Below, one piece after another: positions 48,201-60,655 of a stretch of 64,000 nucleotides of DNA; positions within the stretch are counted from its first letter, which is position 1; every line of letters starts with the position of its first letter. The stretch spans positions 186,001 through 250,000 of the forward strand of contig JAMSLZ010000019.1 of assembly GCA_026027325.1 (NCBI GenBank), written 5' to 3'. The translations under genes were made by a program, and so were the position numbers. The notes under the pieces were generated by a model that ran no database searches, was not told where the DNA came from, and saw only the letters and a program-made list of their open reading frames with translations. The DNA is from Actinomucor elegans. Taxonomy: Eukaryota > Mucoromycota > Mucoromycetes > Mucorales > Mucoraceae.

Positions 48201-49736
48201 GAGATCGATCACCGTCATCTACCGGATCGGTACAAGGGAATTCAGATCATGAGGAAGATTCAACTTCAGACGTTGATATGTCTGCTCATAGTGGTTCTCC
48301 CAGCCACCGTGCTCCATCATCTGGTGAAGATGAAGTGCCTAATCATCACAAGAATGGAAAACTATTACGAGGTGTTTTGATAAAGAATGGCACACCTACT
48401 ACCGATAGTCCCAAATTAAAAGCAAATGACACAAAAGCAGAGGATGAAGAGATGGAGGAAGTAATGGAGGAAATAGCAGTCGATCAAGTGGTTATTCCAG
48501 ATAACGATGATGATTCAAGCCAAGTCGAAGAAGGAATGAAGTTATTTGCTGCTGCTGCAGCAGTTACTGCTCCCGATCAAGATAACATGTTCTATCAAAC
48601 GAGAAACTACAGCTTCCTATGCAATTCCCACTATTATTGTTTGTTTCGAATGTATCAAGTGTTATATGAAAGATTGTTTAAAATGAAGACCTTCAGCGAT
48701 CAAGTAAAAGCAAATCCAGCATTGGGTAAAAAATTCAATTCGATTGCTGTCGAATTAGACCTTGTTTCTAACCGATTTGATGGTAATGTATTTTGGTTTT
48801 TTTTTCCTATATTTATTTATGAACGCCTACTGACACTTTAGACATCAGATATTGACTTGTCCAACGGCTATTATGATGCACTATTGAATATCATTGATCA
48901 TTTCTTTGAAGGTGAAATGGAATCATCATCATTTGAAGAAAACGTTCGATATGTATTTGGTATCAATGCCTATATGATGTTTACTGTAGACAAGCTAGTT
49001 CAGGCTTTGATTAAACAGGTAACTTTTATAACAATTGAACACACAACTGTATTTCTAATATGCTCTATGTCAGATTCAACAAATCACTGTAGACAAAAAG
49101 TCCAAGGAATTAATCAAGCTATTCTGCAGAAATCAAACCACCCCCAGGAATATCCTGGTGTATCGATCTAATGTAGAAAAAGTACTTGGATCAGATGAGA
49201 ATTTATACAAGATCACTTTCGTATGTTGGTCCTGATAACTACATATTTTATTTTATTTAACTGTTCTATTAGGATATCGACAATCATACCACTTCTATAC
49301 AACTACTAAATAGAGAGAATGAATCTTTATTAACATCCACAGAACAAGAACTATATGAAGAATATATGGCTAGCTATATTGACTGGATGCATGATACAAA
49401 AGGCGTTGACCGATCGTTTTTGAAACCTACATTTCTAAACAGGTAAAAAAAAAATGCTATCCATCAACAAAAAACAGAAACGTCTACTAACGCTGACCAT
49501 CCAGAAACTTAAGACCTCAAGTCAAGCATCTTGAAAGGATAAACGTTCGATCGCAATTGAGATACAAGGTTCAGCAAAAGACGTACCATATGTATTATAT
49601 TGTAGGTTCAGAAGATGTATTGTACAGAGTAAGGACAGAAGATCACAAAGAGGCAAACAGTAATATATGGGCAATGTGGCTGACAAAACAAGGAAATGAC
49701 CACCTCAATGAAGATACTAGGAAGCTATTAAACTAA
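45286..49736 (+). CDS. SIN3: SIN3 transcriptional corepressor (11 exons, 1293 aa)
   Basis: Exons 45286-45323, 45382-45879, 45930-46503, 46549-46842, 46902-47321, 47381-47532, 47596-48782, 48849-49018, 49074-49220, 49273-49442 and 49505-49736 close to 1294 codons. Sin3 is the scaffold of the Rpd3-type histone deacetylase complex in the nucleus. Three paired amphipathic helix domains are visible: PAH1 (about 145-220, [20 protein letters not shown]), PAH2 (about 357-430, [20 protein letters not shown], broken by an intron) and PAH3 (about 507-573, [19 protein letters not shown]). Then come the HDAC-interacting region ([47 protein letters not shown]) and the C-terminal Sin3 block with [16 protein letters not shown]. 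Linkers are His/Pro/Ser-rich. The intron at 47322-47380 was placed by the conserved PCSGR motif; a nearer AG would give a 29-base intron. The upstream ATG (45286), not 45314, keeps phase. Confidence 0.96.
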
Positions 49737-50855
49737 CCGTGTATTGTAATAATAAATTTAAAGTATGAAACAGTACAAAAAACAAGCGTAGCGTAGACTC
49801 TTGATTTATATTTACAGACTTCTAAAATAGTCGATTGGATAAAAAGTTTATAAATTAACGTACGCTTACATCACATTATTGTATAAGAGTAGATTCAAGT
49901 TTATTACAAGATATTGTAGCTCATTATGAGCATGAGCTATAAGTTAAACACAGCATTTGGCCGAGATGGATCAAAAATCGCACGCGTCATTCAGTATGGC
50001 ACACTAAACTTTCTAAGTTCCCAATTTCCGAAATTTTTGGTGCTCAGCAATTGTCAAAAAATAGAAAATAAAAAATAGAGAATTATAGATACATGATACA
50101 TGTTTTATTCTATAAATGAAACCTATTAATTACCCATTTATCTTTTGAATATTACAAGTAGGTTACTAGATAAAAAAAGAAGCTGCGTTCCAGAGAAAAA
50201 AAGCGCTATAAAGTCGGAGTCGGCTAGAGCCTTTTCGCATGGATGGAACGTCACCAGCGCGCATACAGCCAAAAATAACCTTTTGGTTCTATAGGTTTCC
50301 CGGATTTCAAAAGTTATAGGCTGGTTTGACATAGGCTACATGTATTTGTATTATCCAAAGGATTTTGTCGAGGGTACTGTAGTCCTCATTTTCAATCTCA
50401 GGTATACAATGCAATCACCCTGTATCGAATAAACCCAAAAAGTTATCACTATATATCATTATATATAAAACTATAGAGACGCTGCATATATATATATTTG
50501 AAACACGCAAGGCGAATGCGTTGAATGTTAGTTAGTCTATACATAGGCAAGAAGCATTATGTAATATTTCAGGTCTTGCTGACCTTTAATCTTGACATTG
50601 CATGGCTACAAGATGTTCCAGATTACACTGATTAGACCAAAAAACCACGCGCTTTGATCATCTAGTAAATCGGACCCTTCTTATCTGATATGAAACTCTT
50701 GGAGTAGGAAACCAAGTTATAAAGATAATAAGGTTAACAAGTTTATATTATGTATGGAATGTAGAGTTTATTATATTATCTGTAAATGAAACTGGATTAT
50801 TTGGATGAAAAAAAAAGATGTAAAAGGAAAAGATATGCTAGGAATGATGAAGCTC
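49737..50855. other. Convergent intergenic region
   Basis: No gene supported. A 64-codon minus frame (50138-50332) in a slightly GC-richer patch is noted only as a possibility. Confidence 0.5.
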
Positions 50856-52017
50856 TTAGTTCATAACGACAGCTCTGTAACGAGGCTTAGCTTCACGGAC
50901 ATATTGGAAGGCCTCATTGATCTTCTCCATAGGGAAGGTATCGACCCAAGTGCGGACATTGTGCTGAGCAGCAAAGTCGAGACATTCTTGGATATCCTTG
51001 GGAGAACCGATGAAGGAACCAGCAAGAGTCAATTGCTTACCGCAAAGAATGAAAGCAGACAAACCAGAGAGAGGAACTTCAGGAATATCACATTGGATAA
51101 AGATACCGTTGTTCTTCATCATCTTAAAGTATTGATCCCAACACTTGTTGACAACCTTGGTAGCGAGAATGTGAGTGAAGGAGTTGTAGTGAGGTTCCAT
51201 TTGCTCTTCCTTTTGCATGAGAACATAATCATCGCAGCCGAGCTTCTTGGCATCGTTGACCTTGTCAGGGATAACATCAAAAGCAACTACTTCAGCTCCC
51301 ATGGCCTTGGCCCATTGAACACCAAAGTGGCCAAGACCACCAAGACCGAGAACGGCAACCTTGGAGCCCTTACCGACACCGTAACGCTTGAGAGGAGCAA
51401 ATGTAGTGACACCACCACAGAGGAAAGAAGCGGCAACTTCGGAAGTGAACTCGTCAGGAATCTTTACAACAAAATGTTCAGGACCTCTCCACTTCTTAGC
51501 GAAACCACCATAAGTCTTATCTTTGGTAGCGTTTTCATAACGATCATTGAAGGTCCAGACAGCATGAGAAGAACACAAGTTTTCCATGTCCTTCTTACAG
51601 AAATCACACTTGCCACAAGAAGCAGATTGACAGCCAACACCACAACGGTCACCGACTTGGATGCGAGAAACGTTCTTACCGACCTTGGTCACTTTACCAA
51701 TGATTTCGTGACCAACAACACAAGGGAATTCAGTAGGTCCCCAACCTTCATCAACAGTGTGCTAATAGCAGAGTTAGATACATTTCATTTAGAACAATAA
51801 TTCATCACACTTACAAGATCAGTACCACAAACACCACAACAGATGATATCCATTTGGACCATATTTTCGTCCCAGTGACAGAAAGATACTTCCATAGGTT
51901 CAAGAGGAGCGCCTATTATAACACTTGTTAAACCACATATCCCCAATGCAACCAACTTTTTTTTTAATACATACTCTTGGATTTACAGGCCCAGGCAGTG
52001 AAAGTTTCTTCAGACAT
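50856..52017 (-). CDS. Zinc-dependent alcohol dehydrogenase (ADH6/cinnamyl-alcohol type)
   Basis: Exons 51975-52017, 51815-51912 and 50856-51761 give 348 residues. It is a medium-chain dehydrogenase that interconverts aldehydes and alcohols. The catalytic zinc site is visible in CCGVCGTDLH (Cys43) and VVGHEIIG, the structural zinc in GCQSASCGKCDFCKKDMENLC taken as four Cys after the first, and the nucleotide-binding VLGLGGLGHFGVQWAKAMGA. The YGGFAKKW and CGGVTTFAPLKRYGV features place it near the NADP(H)-using ADH6/cinnamyl-alcohol dehydrogenase branch rather than yeast ADH1. The final YRAVVMN is close to the usual RYRFVI end. A TATAAAA (reverse of 52097-52103) lies 80 bases upstream. Codon use is highly regular, suggesting strong expression. 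Confidence 0.95.
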
Positions 52018-52096
52018 ATTTAGTATTGAGTTATTATTAATTGAATTAATAGATGTAGAAAAAAAAAAGAAGAGAAATGCGCTTTTAGCTTGTTTC

Positions 52097-52103
52097 TTTT
52101 ATA
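52097..52103 (-). promoter_or_regulatory. TATA box of the alcohol dehydrogenase
   Basis: Minus-strand TATAAAA, 80 bases before the ATG at 52017, followed by a purine/pyrimidine-biased leader. Confidence 0.55.
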
Positions 52104-53909
52104 CCTTTTTTCCCATTGACAGATTTATGCGGTAGGCAGCTAGGTGAAACCTTTGTTTCTGTTATTCACCGATCAACGTGCTGGCCAGAAATCAGCCGAT
52201 TTTTTTGCTTCCCGCTAGATTTTGTAGATTACCGCCTGCAAAATAAGTTATCTAATAGGATCTCCCTGACTCTGTGGACGGGGTGAGTTCAATTATATTG
52301 ACTACATTGGCATTTTCTCGATTGATAGTCTTGATAAAGCCCAGTTTTATCATTCAATGATCTATCTTTTTAGATTATTCTTTCCCGCTACAATCTGAGA
52401 CGCACTATTGCGTCTGTAGACGTAAGACGACGCGCACCATTATTGCCTGTGTGAGAAAAAAAAAGACCATAGGGCGTTGTGTTTATTTAACGGCTTAGTT
52501 ACATGGGTTTGGAAGCTCGGAAGTCATTCATAGACAATACGAAAGGCAATCAGATTCGATTCTCTGAGCACAACTACTACATACTCTCAATATACGATAA
52601 AATTGATTTTACGGTGATATCAGAGTGACATATTGTCGTTTGTATTTATTAAAGTTACAGTAATACGATGGTCTTGTGAGTATGTTGGCTTACAGACACC
52701 TAAAACCCGTAAAGGTCAAGTCTATCAGAGCATGAATCAGACTTTTAAGAATTGATATTCCGATACAAACAGGATCTTGATCATAAACTTAATTGTAAAT
52801 ACAGTAATACATAAAATTCTGGACTGATGTACCTAGTATCAATGATATCTTCAATTACAATGACGGCGCTGTCAAATGGTTCGACTTTTTCATGCTAATG
52901 ATGATTGTATCAGATATTATGCAGAGGGACGCGTAGTACAAATATGTTATCTCGGGGATCATCGACTGAGTATCTTTCAGAAGCGCTAAGTTGCTCAAAA
53001 AATTGACATAGAAGGCTTCGAGGAACATAACAGCTCACACATTAATTTAATGAAAATGAAACAATCAGATTACCCTTTTCGCAAAAAAATTTTTGAGACA
53101 CTCTTTTACAATAAGACTTCTATGAGATATGTATTGAATGAGATACTTGTCATATAAGTAAAGCGCAGGACCCGTTCCAAGCAAAGAAAATGGCTTTTTT
53201 TCAGTTGGTAATCTCAAAATCAGAAAAAACATATCGGATTAAGTTCGACGGGCCTTTGTCCGGCGAATTCATTATTCCCGTCTACCTGACCCAATCATTT
53301 TTTCCCAGATCTTTCAAATATTACCCATCCAAGGGAAAAAACCTTTCGTTTTTTAACGATTTAGATTGCTAAAGCTCCTGTATGTAAGAGTATGTGTGTG
53401 TGTGTGAAAAAAAAAAAGACATGCCCCAAGCTTTTGATGAGATACACCCGAGCTTCTTATTTGAATTCGTTACGGTTGTCTCCTCAACGTTTAGTCCATA
53501 GTATAACCTAAAATTTGTCATACTTGAACTTTTTTTCAAGTTAGATAAGATAACATGAATCAGTGGCGTATCAAAAGAGCTGCTCACGCCTTGCCTGAGA
53601 GCGATTTTATTATTGTTTGAAAAATCAGATCATATATTTGAGTCTTTTGGCTTCAGATGTGTCTCAGATAACACTCTCTCTTTTTTGCTTGAAGTGAGTG
53701 GGTGCCAAAAATACCTGTCCCTATTGGATATACGATATATCATATGCAGGTTTTATGAGAATTTGTTCTCGGTTTTATAGTATTCTTTTCCGTTGAGGCT
53801 ACTGTTATATCAGAGCAGTATCGCTGCCATCATTGGTATGATCCTGCTAGGAAACCATTTCCTATATCGTTAAATCAAAGAAACTCCGAAACTTTTGATT
53901 AACCGAAAC

Positions 53910-53940
<31 letters not shown>

Positions 53941-54559
53941 GAAAAAGAAAAGAGCAATAGCTTCTGTTAGTAGAACTAGTATTTCTGTTATGTTAGAGTT
54001 GAGTTGATTTTTCCATTGGATAAAGCAACTCATTCTGAGAATCAGATACACATCGGATGAAATTTTTGATTGAGAACAGCCCAAAGTCGCTCCTACTGAT
54101 GATTAGTGGAGCACGCCAATTTTAGTGATCGTAATTATTTTTAAAAGAAATCAGTGTCAAGTATCAAGTTTCATGACAAGAAACAGCTGATTTCATATAG
54201 AAGGTGGAAAACTCATATTACCACTATTAAAACTTAATAATAATAGTAGATATTTTGACTGTATTTTATTTAATGTATGTTTTAGAAAAAACTTTTGCTA
54301 AAAATTGCAAAAACGTCGGTATCGATGTTATCTAGCACTATTCAGTTCCTATTGTTAGTTTTTACAACTTATTCACACAACAGCAATTAGATTATTATTA
54401 TATATACTAAATTTTATTCATCTATCTCTATTATCATTGGATCAAATAACCTTTTTCTAATTTTGAGGATACTTTATCGAGGTTATGAGGAACCGACACT
54501 TTTATTGTTCGCTGGCCAATAAAATTAAAGCATTTTTTCACTGATGATTGTCTGGCATC

Positions 54560-54645
54560 AGGAATCGATTATTAGATCTTTCGAAAGATCTCGGTCCAAT
54601 GATGTCGCATTTGATTAGTTGATGACGTTCAAAATGAGCAGCAAT
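54560..54645 (-). repeat. Dispersed repeat, inverted copy with an 18-bp palindrome
   Basis: The reverse complement reads CATTTTGAACGTCATC, ATCAAATGCGACATCATT, GGACCGAGATC. The perfect palindrome AGATCTTTCGAAAGATCT lies at 54574-54591. Confidence 0.55.
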
Positions 54646-55164
54646 CTCAACAGGGGCTTACTTTGGTAGAATTGCAATGAGTATGTATATTATTTCAGCT
54701 CATCAAACATTTATACGCGTTTTAAGGGAGTTTTGTAATAATGTCAAATATATATATATATATATGTATATCAACGACAAAAAAAAGCACAAGAATATAT
54801 TTTGAGCTGTATTCGGTAAAGTTGCATTATAAGTATTACCTCTAAAAGACCTTTAATATCAGCAACAATAATAATAATATGAAGGCATTCCGCCTCCTAA
54901 TAAGAGTTTCTCTCAAACCCTAGTGGCTGACCTAACACTAATGCTTAAAATTAAGAATACAGAACGCAAAATTGACCTTATCTTTGATTTCATTTTTAAT
55001 GGCAAAGCAATGTTAATATAGAAACGACACTTTAATAAAAGTTTACGTAAATTTAGAATGAGCATTGAATGATGTTAAAATTATTTGACTTTCTCTTCAA
55101 TCGATAAATATATCTGATAAAAAAAAGCGTCCATAACTTGCGCATACAATGACTTGTACGGGTT

Positions 55165-55215
55165 CAGAATGAAGCATTGCATCTACTAGAATGATTAATT
55201 AACTCTAGTATACCT
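55165..55215 (-). repeat. Dispersed repeat fragment, inverted
   Basis: The reverse complement has GTTAATTAATCATTC then GCTTCATTCTGAACCCGTAC, like the segment just upstream of the second 31.1 kb copy. Confidence 0.45.
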
Positions 55216-55683
55216 TCTTTACATTATATTTTAAGATGCGCTATAGTTTCTGTACACTAAATCTAATAACTGGAGGTAGTTTGTATGTCATTTTATGAGA
55301 ACTAAATCCTAACGCAAGGTCAAAATAAACCGCTACTTCTACTAGAACTATTGCTTGATTAAAGTATAACAAGTATATTATACACTAATCGTTCATAGTG
55401 ATTTACCTACACCTTTATACTTACTAAATCTATTGATTTCTTTCTTTGTCAATAGATCCTGATCAAATGCCGTATCGGATTAATGTTTATGCTCAAAATG
55501 AACTGTTGTTTTTAATTGAAGCTTTGGCTCGTCTCTAATGTGAAGAATAGATTGCCCAAGCTGACGTATAATAGTCCTTGACCAAAGCGGCTGTGGTTTT
55601 TCAGCAAGTGTATACTGTAAAGAGCAATAATTTATTAAGCGGTAATATCGAAGTAGTTGGGATGGGGCGATCTATATAGAAAA

Positions 55684-57345
55684 CTATTTTCTCCATCTTG
55701 TAAAGACTTTGATAATAGCGGTTTTCACTGTGCTGGCTGCCTTTTCATTTTCTTTCTTTGTCAAGCCAATGGAGACACAGATTTTAATGCTTGGTTTAGG
55801 ACAATCACGCTCTTGATCCACTACATATTTTGCACGCGTGACCAAAACGCCTTGGCTAGCGCATTCATCAACAACACCTTGCAGTAGATACTCTTGTTCT
55901 TGACGTGAAACATCTTTTTCGTGAGCGAGTACATGAGACTGTAAAAACGACGATTTAATGCGAATATGGAAGAAAGGTGCAGGATTATCAAGATCCCCAG
56001 AATAAAGGTCAATGTATGGTTCTAGCGATTTGTGGCCCAAGATAGATCGAAATGATTTGGCACGTTCTGATAATTCGACTAATAGGCTAGGTTGCTCTTT
56101 GATTAGTTTGATTGCTTCACTAGCAGAAACAGCGAGCATAGCAGGTATAGATGCAGAGAAGCAATAAGCAAGACCAGACAAACGTTGATGATCGACGATT
56201 TCTTCTGAACCAGCACAGAAACCACCAGAAGAACAAAGAGCATTAGCCATTGAGCCAACAATCATATCTACTTCTACAGCAGGGATGTCAAACAAGTCAG
56301 TCAGACCAGCACCACGACTGCCCACTACACCAATCGATTGGGACTCATCCAAAACGAGTCTGTATTTGTATTTCTTCTTCAACTCTATTAGTTTGTCCAA
56401 AGGCGCAATATCACCAACATTAGCAGAGAGACCTTCGGACACAATAAAGCGACGCGTTAAACGTCTCTTGTTGACAATATCATCCATACGAATATCCTCC
56501 AAAATTCGCTCAAGATCGGCCATGTCATTATGCTTGTACCAGCGAACGATAGATCGAGAAATCTGAACACCTTTTTGGATAGCAAAACTTACACTTTCAT
56601 CGCAAACAAGAATATCACCTCGTTTACAGAAAGCTGGGATTACCGAGGAAATCGTCGAGAAACCTTGAGCATAGATAATGGCTTGTTCGGTGCCCAAGAA
56701 TTGAGCAATATCGCGTTCCAGATCCATATGTACATCGATGGTACCATAAAAACCAGGAGGACCACATGAACCTACACCGTAGTCTCTAAGCGTAGCCACT
56801 GCCTTTTCACGGATGTGGTCAGACGCTAACAGGTTGAGATAGTTGGTAGTCGCCAAGTTCATCAAAGGCTTAACATGACCAGCAACTTTAGGTTTTACAG
56901 ACTGTGGGCCCATAATAATAGGCGTTTTTTCCATGTTAAATTTATCAAATGCCGATAAAGCTGGTACTAAAGGTTCAGGCTGCCATTCCTCTACAAGATC
57001 GTCAATTTCCTATAAACAAACAAACAATAAAAAAAAATCAGTACACTGTATATATGTATGCGTGTAACTTGATTTTTTTTTTTTTTTGTCTGTCACCTTG
57101 TCTGTTAATTTGACAGCATTATCATGAGGCTTGTATTTGGCAGACATCATATATCGAATAGCGAAAAAAACTAAGAATAATTCGAGAACAATTCGAAAAG
57201 GATCGTCTTGGTAAGCCTGCTTCAAGTAAATGAGGACATGATGCGAACCAGGAATGGAAGCAATGAGTTTATAGACTGAGCTGACTGTAGAGTTGATAAG
57301 CTCAGCTTGCTCTTCGGATAAAGGCGATGCAGTATACGTCTCCAT
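55684..57345 (-). CDS. LCB1: Serine palmitoyltransferase subunit 1 (LCB1)
   Basis: Exons 57097-57345 and 55684-57009 give 524 residues. With Lcb2 it condenses serine and palmitoyl-CoA at the ER, the first step of sphingolipid synthesis. An N-terminal membrane helix is visible (FRIVLELFLVFFAIRYMM, about 54-71), followed by the alpha-oxoamine synthase fold: NYLNLLASDHIREKAV, YGVGSCGPPGFYGTIDVH, VLDESQSIGVVGSRGAG and VDMIVGSMANALCSSGGFCAG. The last block has no Lys where Lcb2 and other family members hold pyridoxal phosphate, as expected of the non-catalytic Lcb1 partner. The ATG at 57345 is the first in frame; an upstream TTG is not a plausible start. The 87-base intron has a GTGACA donor, less usual than its neighbours. 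Confidence 0.95.
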
Positions 57346-57547
57346 AGCTGTCAAAATCCTTTTTAGCAAAGAAAAAGGAGCGAATTGAGCTTATATTTTA
57401 TCCAGTTTCTTCATCACTACTAGGTGCCAAGAGAGTCTGAAACCTCTGGTTTTTTTTTACTCGGAGTTTCTTTTTTTTATTAATGTGGTGTGATATTCGC
57501 GTCAATGAACAGTAAAGATATACGCATTATTTCTATAGTACAAGGAA

Positions 57548-58879
57548 TTACGAAGAACCACTGCTTGCATACCATTTGATAGACTTGTCGTCCGAGCCAG
57601 ATACAAATTTTGTACCCTCTGGATTCCAAGCTATTCCCCAAACCTACAAAATATTTGGCGAGGTTAATAAAAACAGGCTACTAAGAGAGACACTACTGTT
57701 TTACCTGATCTGTGTGTAATTCATGTGTTTCTAAAACCGATCTTAAAGTAAGATCCCAAATCTTGATACGTTTATCAGAACTGCAACTGGCCAATTGCTG
57801 CTTGTTACTATCAGGGTTTGCAGCAACAGACAATACCCAGTCTGAATGGCCAGTCAATGTAGACGCTAACTGACCATGCTCAATATCATATACATGAATA
57901 CATTTATCATCGCTTCCACTAATCAACGTTTTACTATCACTTGCAAAAGAAAGTGTGCGAACAGCCATTGCATGTCCTGTATAGAGAGAGAGAGTTAGCT
58001 CTAAGTTCATTGATGAGACAATCCTTTCTCCAAGTTACCAGATAAAGTATGTGCTAATTGGTTTGTTTCCATGTTGAACACATAAATGGCTCCATCCTCA
58101 GCTCCACCAGCAACATATTCGCCGTCAGGGCTCTAGATATCATCATCATCATCAATTATCCATTTCTTTCAGTTAGCTAGTTGGAATTGACTTACATAAG
58201 CAATTGACATGAGGAACTTGTCTTTGGTAGGTAAGCTATTCACTTTTTTGCCAGATTCGACACTGAAAAAGTTGATATCGCCATTATGCGATCCAGTAGC
58301 TACAAGTTGACCATCTGGACTAAATTTGGCTTTCCAACATTCAACTGGTGCTGCTGTAATCGACTTGATAAGCTCTCCATTCTTTTCCAGATCCCAAATA
58401 CGAATATTCGAATCGATAGAAGTTGAGACGAGACCTACCAAGAAGAAAGATTAGATCTGATTTCGAGATTCAATATTAAAACTTACGTGAACCATCTTGA
58501 GAAACATCAATTGAGATAACACCCATAGCATGACCTTTGAGCGAAAACTTGAGTTCGCCTGAAGCACCATCCCTAATAAATAAAAAACGCGTCAAATTCA
58601 TTGACTCTTGTTTTGATCTAGCATAGATTACCAGCATTTGATTGTATTATCTTCGGAACCGGTGATAACTAAATTGGTGTTGTTTGACCAAGCAATGTCC
58701 CAAATGCCGTCGGCATGAGCTATCGAGGTAATTGTTTAGTGTTTGCTCCAAGATAACTGCAAGAGTATATACCTTCGTCATTGACAATGGTAGGAATATA
58801 TGTAGTAGGCTATAAAAGCATGTTGACTTTTAATTATGTGTTATTTCATTATATTCTCGAGATTCAAGCTCTTTACCAT
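57548..58879 (-). CDS. SKI8: WD40 protein, Ski8/WDR61 homologue (304 aa)
   Basis: Eight exons (58877-58879, 58773-58809, 58632-58719, 58487-58572, 58196-58434, 58039-58132, 57705-57976, 57548-57643) give 305 codons, close to human WDR61 (305 residues). Seven WD40 blades can be read, with units such as [85 protein letters not shown] and [12 protein letters not shown]. The family acts in the Ski complex that feeds mRNA to the cytoplasmic exosome and, in some species, in PAF1 or meiotic recombination. The first exon is only the ATG, followed by a 67-base intron; the next codons ([12 protein letters not shown]) lead directly into blade 1. A MLL-stop frame made by the in-intron ATG is not used. 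Confidence 0.9.
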
Positions 58880-59466
58880 AATAAAAAAGTATGTTGAACG
58901 TGCAAAAACAACCAGTTCCTAAGTAAGTTTGAATGTTTCGCGTTCTGGTGAAGCCTAGTGACTGTTGCTTTTCCTTATAATTCCGCCATTTAAGCGATGA
59001 TTTAATAAGAGCGTACAACCCTTTTGATTATGATGCGAGGTTTGAATCACCAAAAAAAAAAAAAAAAAAAAAAACGAATCAAGTTTTGGGAACTACCTAA
59101 TATCATTTATGATTACTTTGAGACGAATTTTGCAAGATAAAAAAATGCCAATTGATAAAAGTATGTCAATAATGATTGTACGTTATTTTAGATATTAAAT
59201 GGTATACATATTATTCGAGCTAGTTTAATCCGGGATGAAAGATTTGCAGTTTTTGTATATATGATTCAAAGGTAAGCTATTTATATAATTCAAACTATAA
59301 AAATACACCTTTAAATAAAACCAACGTTTTGATACTAATGATACTCAATTCAAAGCTTTGAAAAATTAAGGCTAAAGACTATCTTGAAGAAAAGAACTGC
59401 TTATTAAAACTTTTGATACAATCTCCGCTAATGGTTTATAATTGGTTTTCGGAGATTACGTGATCG

Positions 59467-59500
<34 letters not shown>

Positions 59501-60655
59501 TTTAATTCTCAGGGCATTTTGAACATGATCTGTGAAAGACAAATGGATACACTGGTATATAACTTTTTAACAAAGTTCATAGATGAATTCATAGCGCATC
59601 CAATGATATAGAATCCATCTCGAGTTCATTAATGGGTTTCTAAGTGATATCTGGCTTTTTGGATTTCGGTTGGTTCTATTTTCCCATTCATTAAAGTGTG
59701 GACTTCTAATGTTCGTTTGACGTACTGATAAACCACATGGTTAATATGCCATTGAGTCTTGTTAATGGCACGAATTTTTGCTCAGGATAGTTTAGCGCGT
59801 CCTGTCAAATAAGAATATATTGGAGTGGTGGACCAAGAAAAGCCCATTATCATATCATTTATATCAAAAGTAAATAACCTGATTCGAGTTAATGGTTTTT
59901 CTTCTCTATGGACTAGAGAGACAACAGCCAATAAAATACCCAGCTAAACTGGCTTAGAAATACCCGCGGACTGCCTGAAAAAGGATGCAGACCATTACTT
60001 GGATATATATATACGTGAGATACAAGCTGGATGCCCGAATATGGTACTACAAAGCGATTTTATACTTCCCTTTGTTCTTGCCTTTTACAAAAAGTAGGCC
60101 GTTTCAACGGACATAAAGAAAACAGATGCGATAGGCATTTTTGATATAACAAGGTGTATATATGTCTTTTTTTTTTTAAATAGGATAATATTTGTTACAC
60201 GAGTATAGAAAATATTCCTTTGGATCTATACTCATGTAATCAAGAAGAAGTGTACAATGATACATTGTTGATATAATCAGCATCGAATGTAGACTTTTAC
60301 TTTACTGTACTTTTTCTTAAAAGAGTAATGTAATTATCTTAGGGTTTCTGCGAAGTGCAAGCATATATTATATATTATATAAATTAAAGCAACTAAAATA
60401 AATGTATAAAAGATAAGAATATGCATCAAATATCACTCTAGTGCACTCTGGAAAGAGGAAAAAATCGCTGTTTCGAGTCTAGTACGACAAAGAGCCCTGC
60501 ATTAGTGGTTCTTTTTCTTAGTTATCAGCGTTACTTTATTGTTACTTGAAGTTGGATGCCGTGTCACCTTGGAATTGAAACTCGATAATTCTTTTATAAT
60601 ATAACGATGCACTTGCTTCTTGTTCTTCTCTTTCTTTCTAATAACACTTTATAAA
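58880..60655. other. Divergent intergenic region with poly(A) tracts
   Basis: It holds A runs of 23 (59052-59074) and 31 (59467-59497) and AT-rich sequence; no gene is supported. The last 100 bases are the CT-rich leader of the Kelch-BTB gene. Confidence 0.55.
59467..59497. repeat. Poly(A), 31 bases
   Basis: Uninterrupted A run between divergent genes. Confidence 0.9.

Larger units (their letters stand above)
52018..55683. other. Gene-poor region, 3.6 kb
   Basis: Apart from the ADH promoter at its left end I see no gene. It contains a 23-A run (53912-53934) with GAAAAA repeats, an AT dinucleotide run near 54746-54765 and two inverted repeat-family copies (54560-54645 and 55165-55215). Frames at 53190-53372 and 53369-53587 lack domain or promoter support. 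Confidence 0.55.

Noticed and set aside
50138..50332. 64-codon minus frame in a GC-richer patch
   Set aside because: Hydrophobic, no motif, no clear promoter; could be chance.
50805..51800. 331-codon plus-strand frame
   Set aside because: Antisense to the alcohol dehydrogenase, whose zinc and nucleotide motifs settle the coding strand.
53190..53372. 60-codon plus frame
   Set aside because: No family features and lies in a repeat-rich gap.
60620..60655. Upstream extension of the Kelch-BTB gene
   Set aside because: It opens with TTG, not ATG; the first ATG is 60656. The same applies to apparent starts at 24136, 24551 and 57369.
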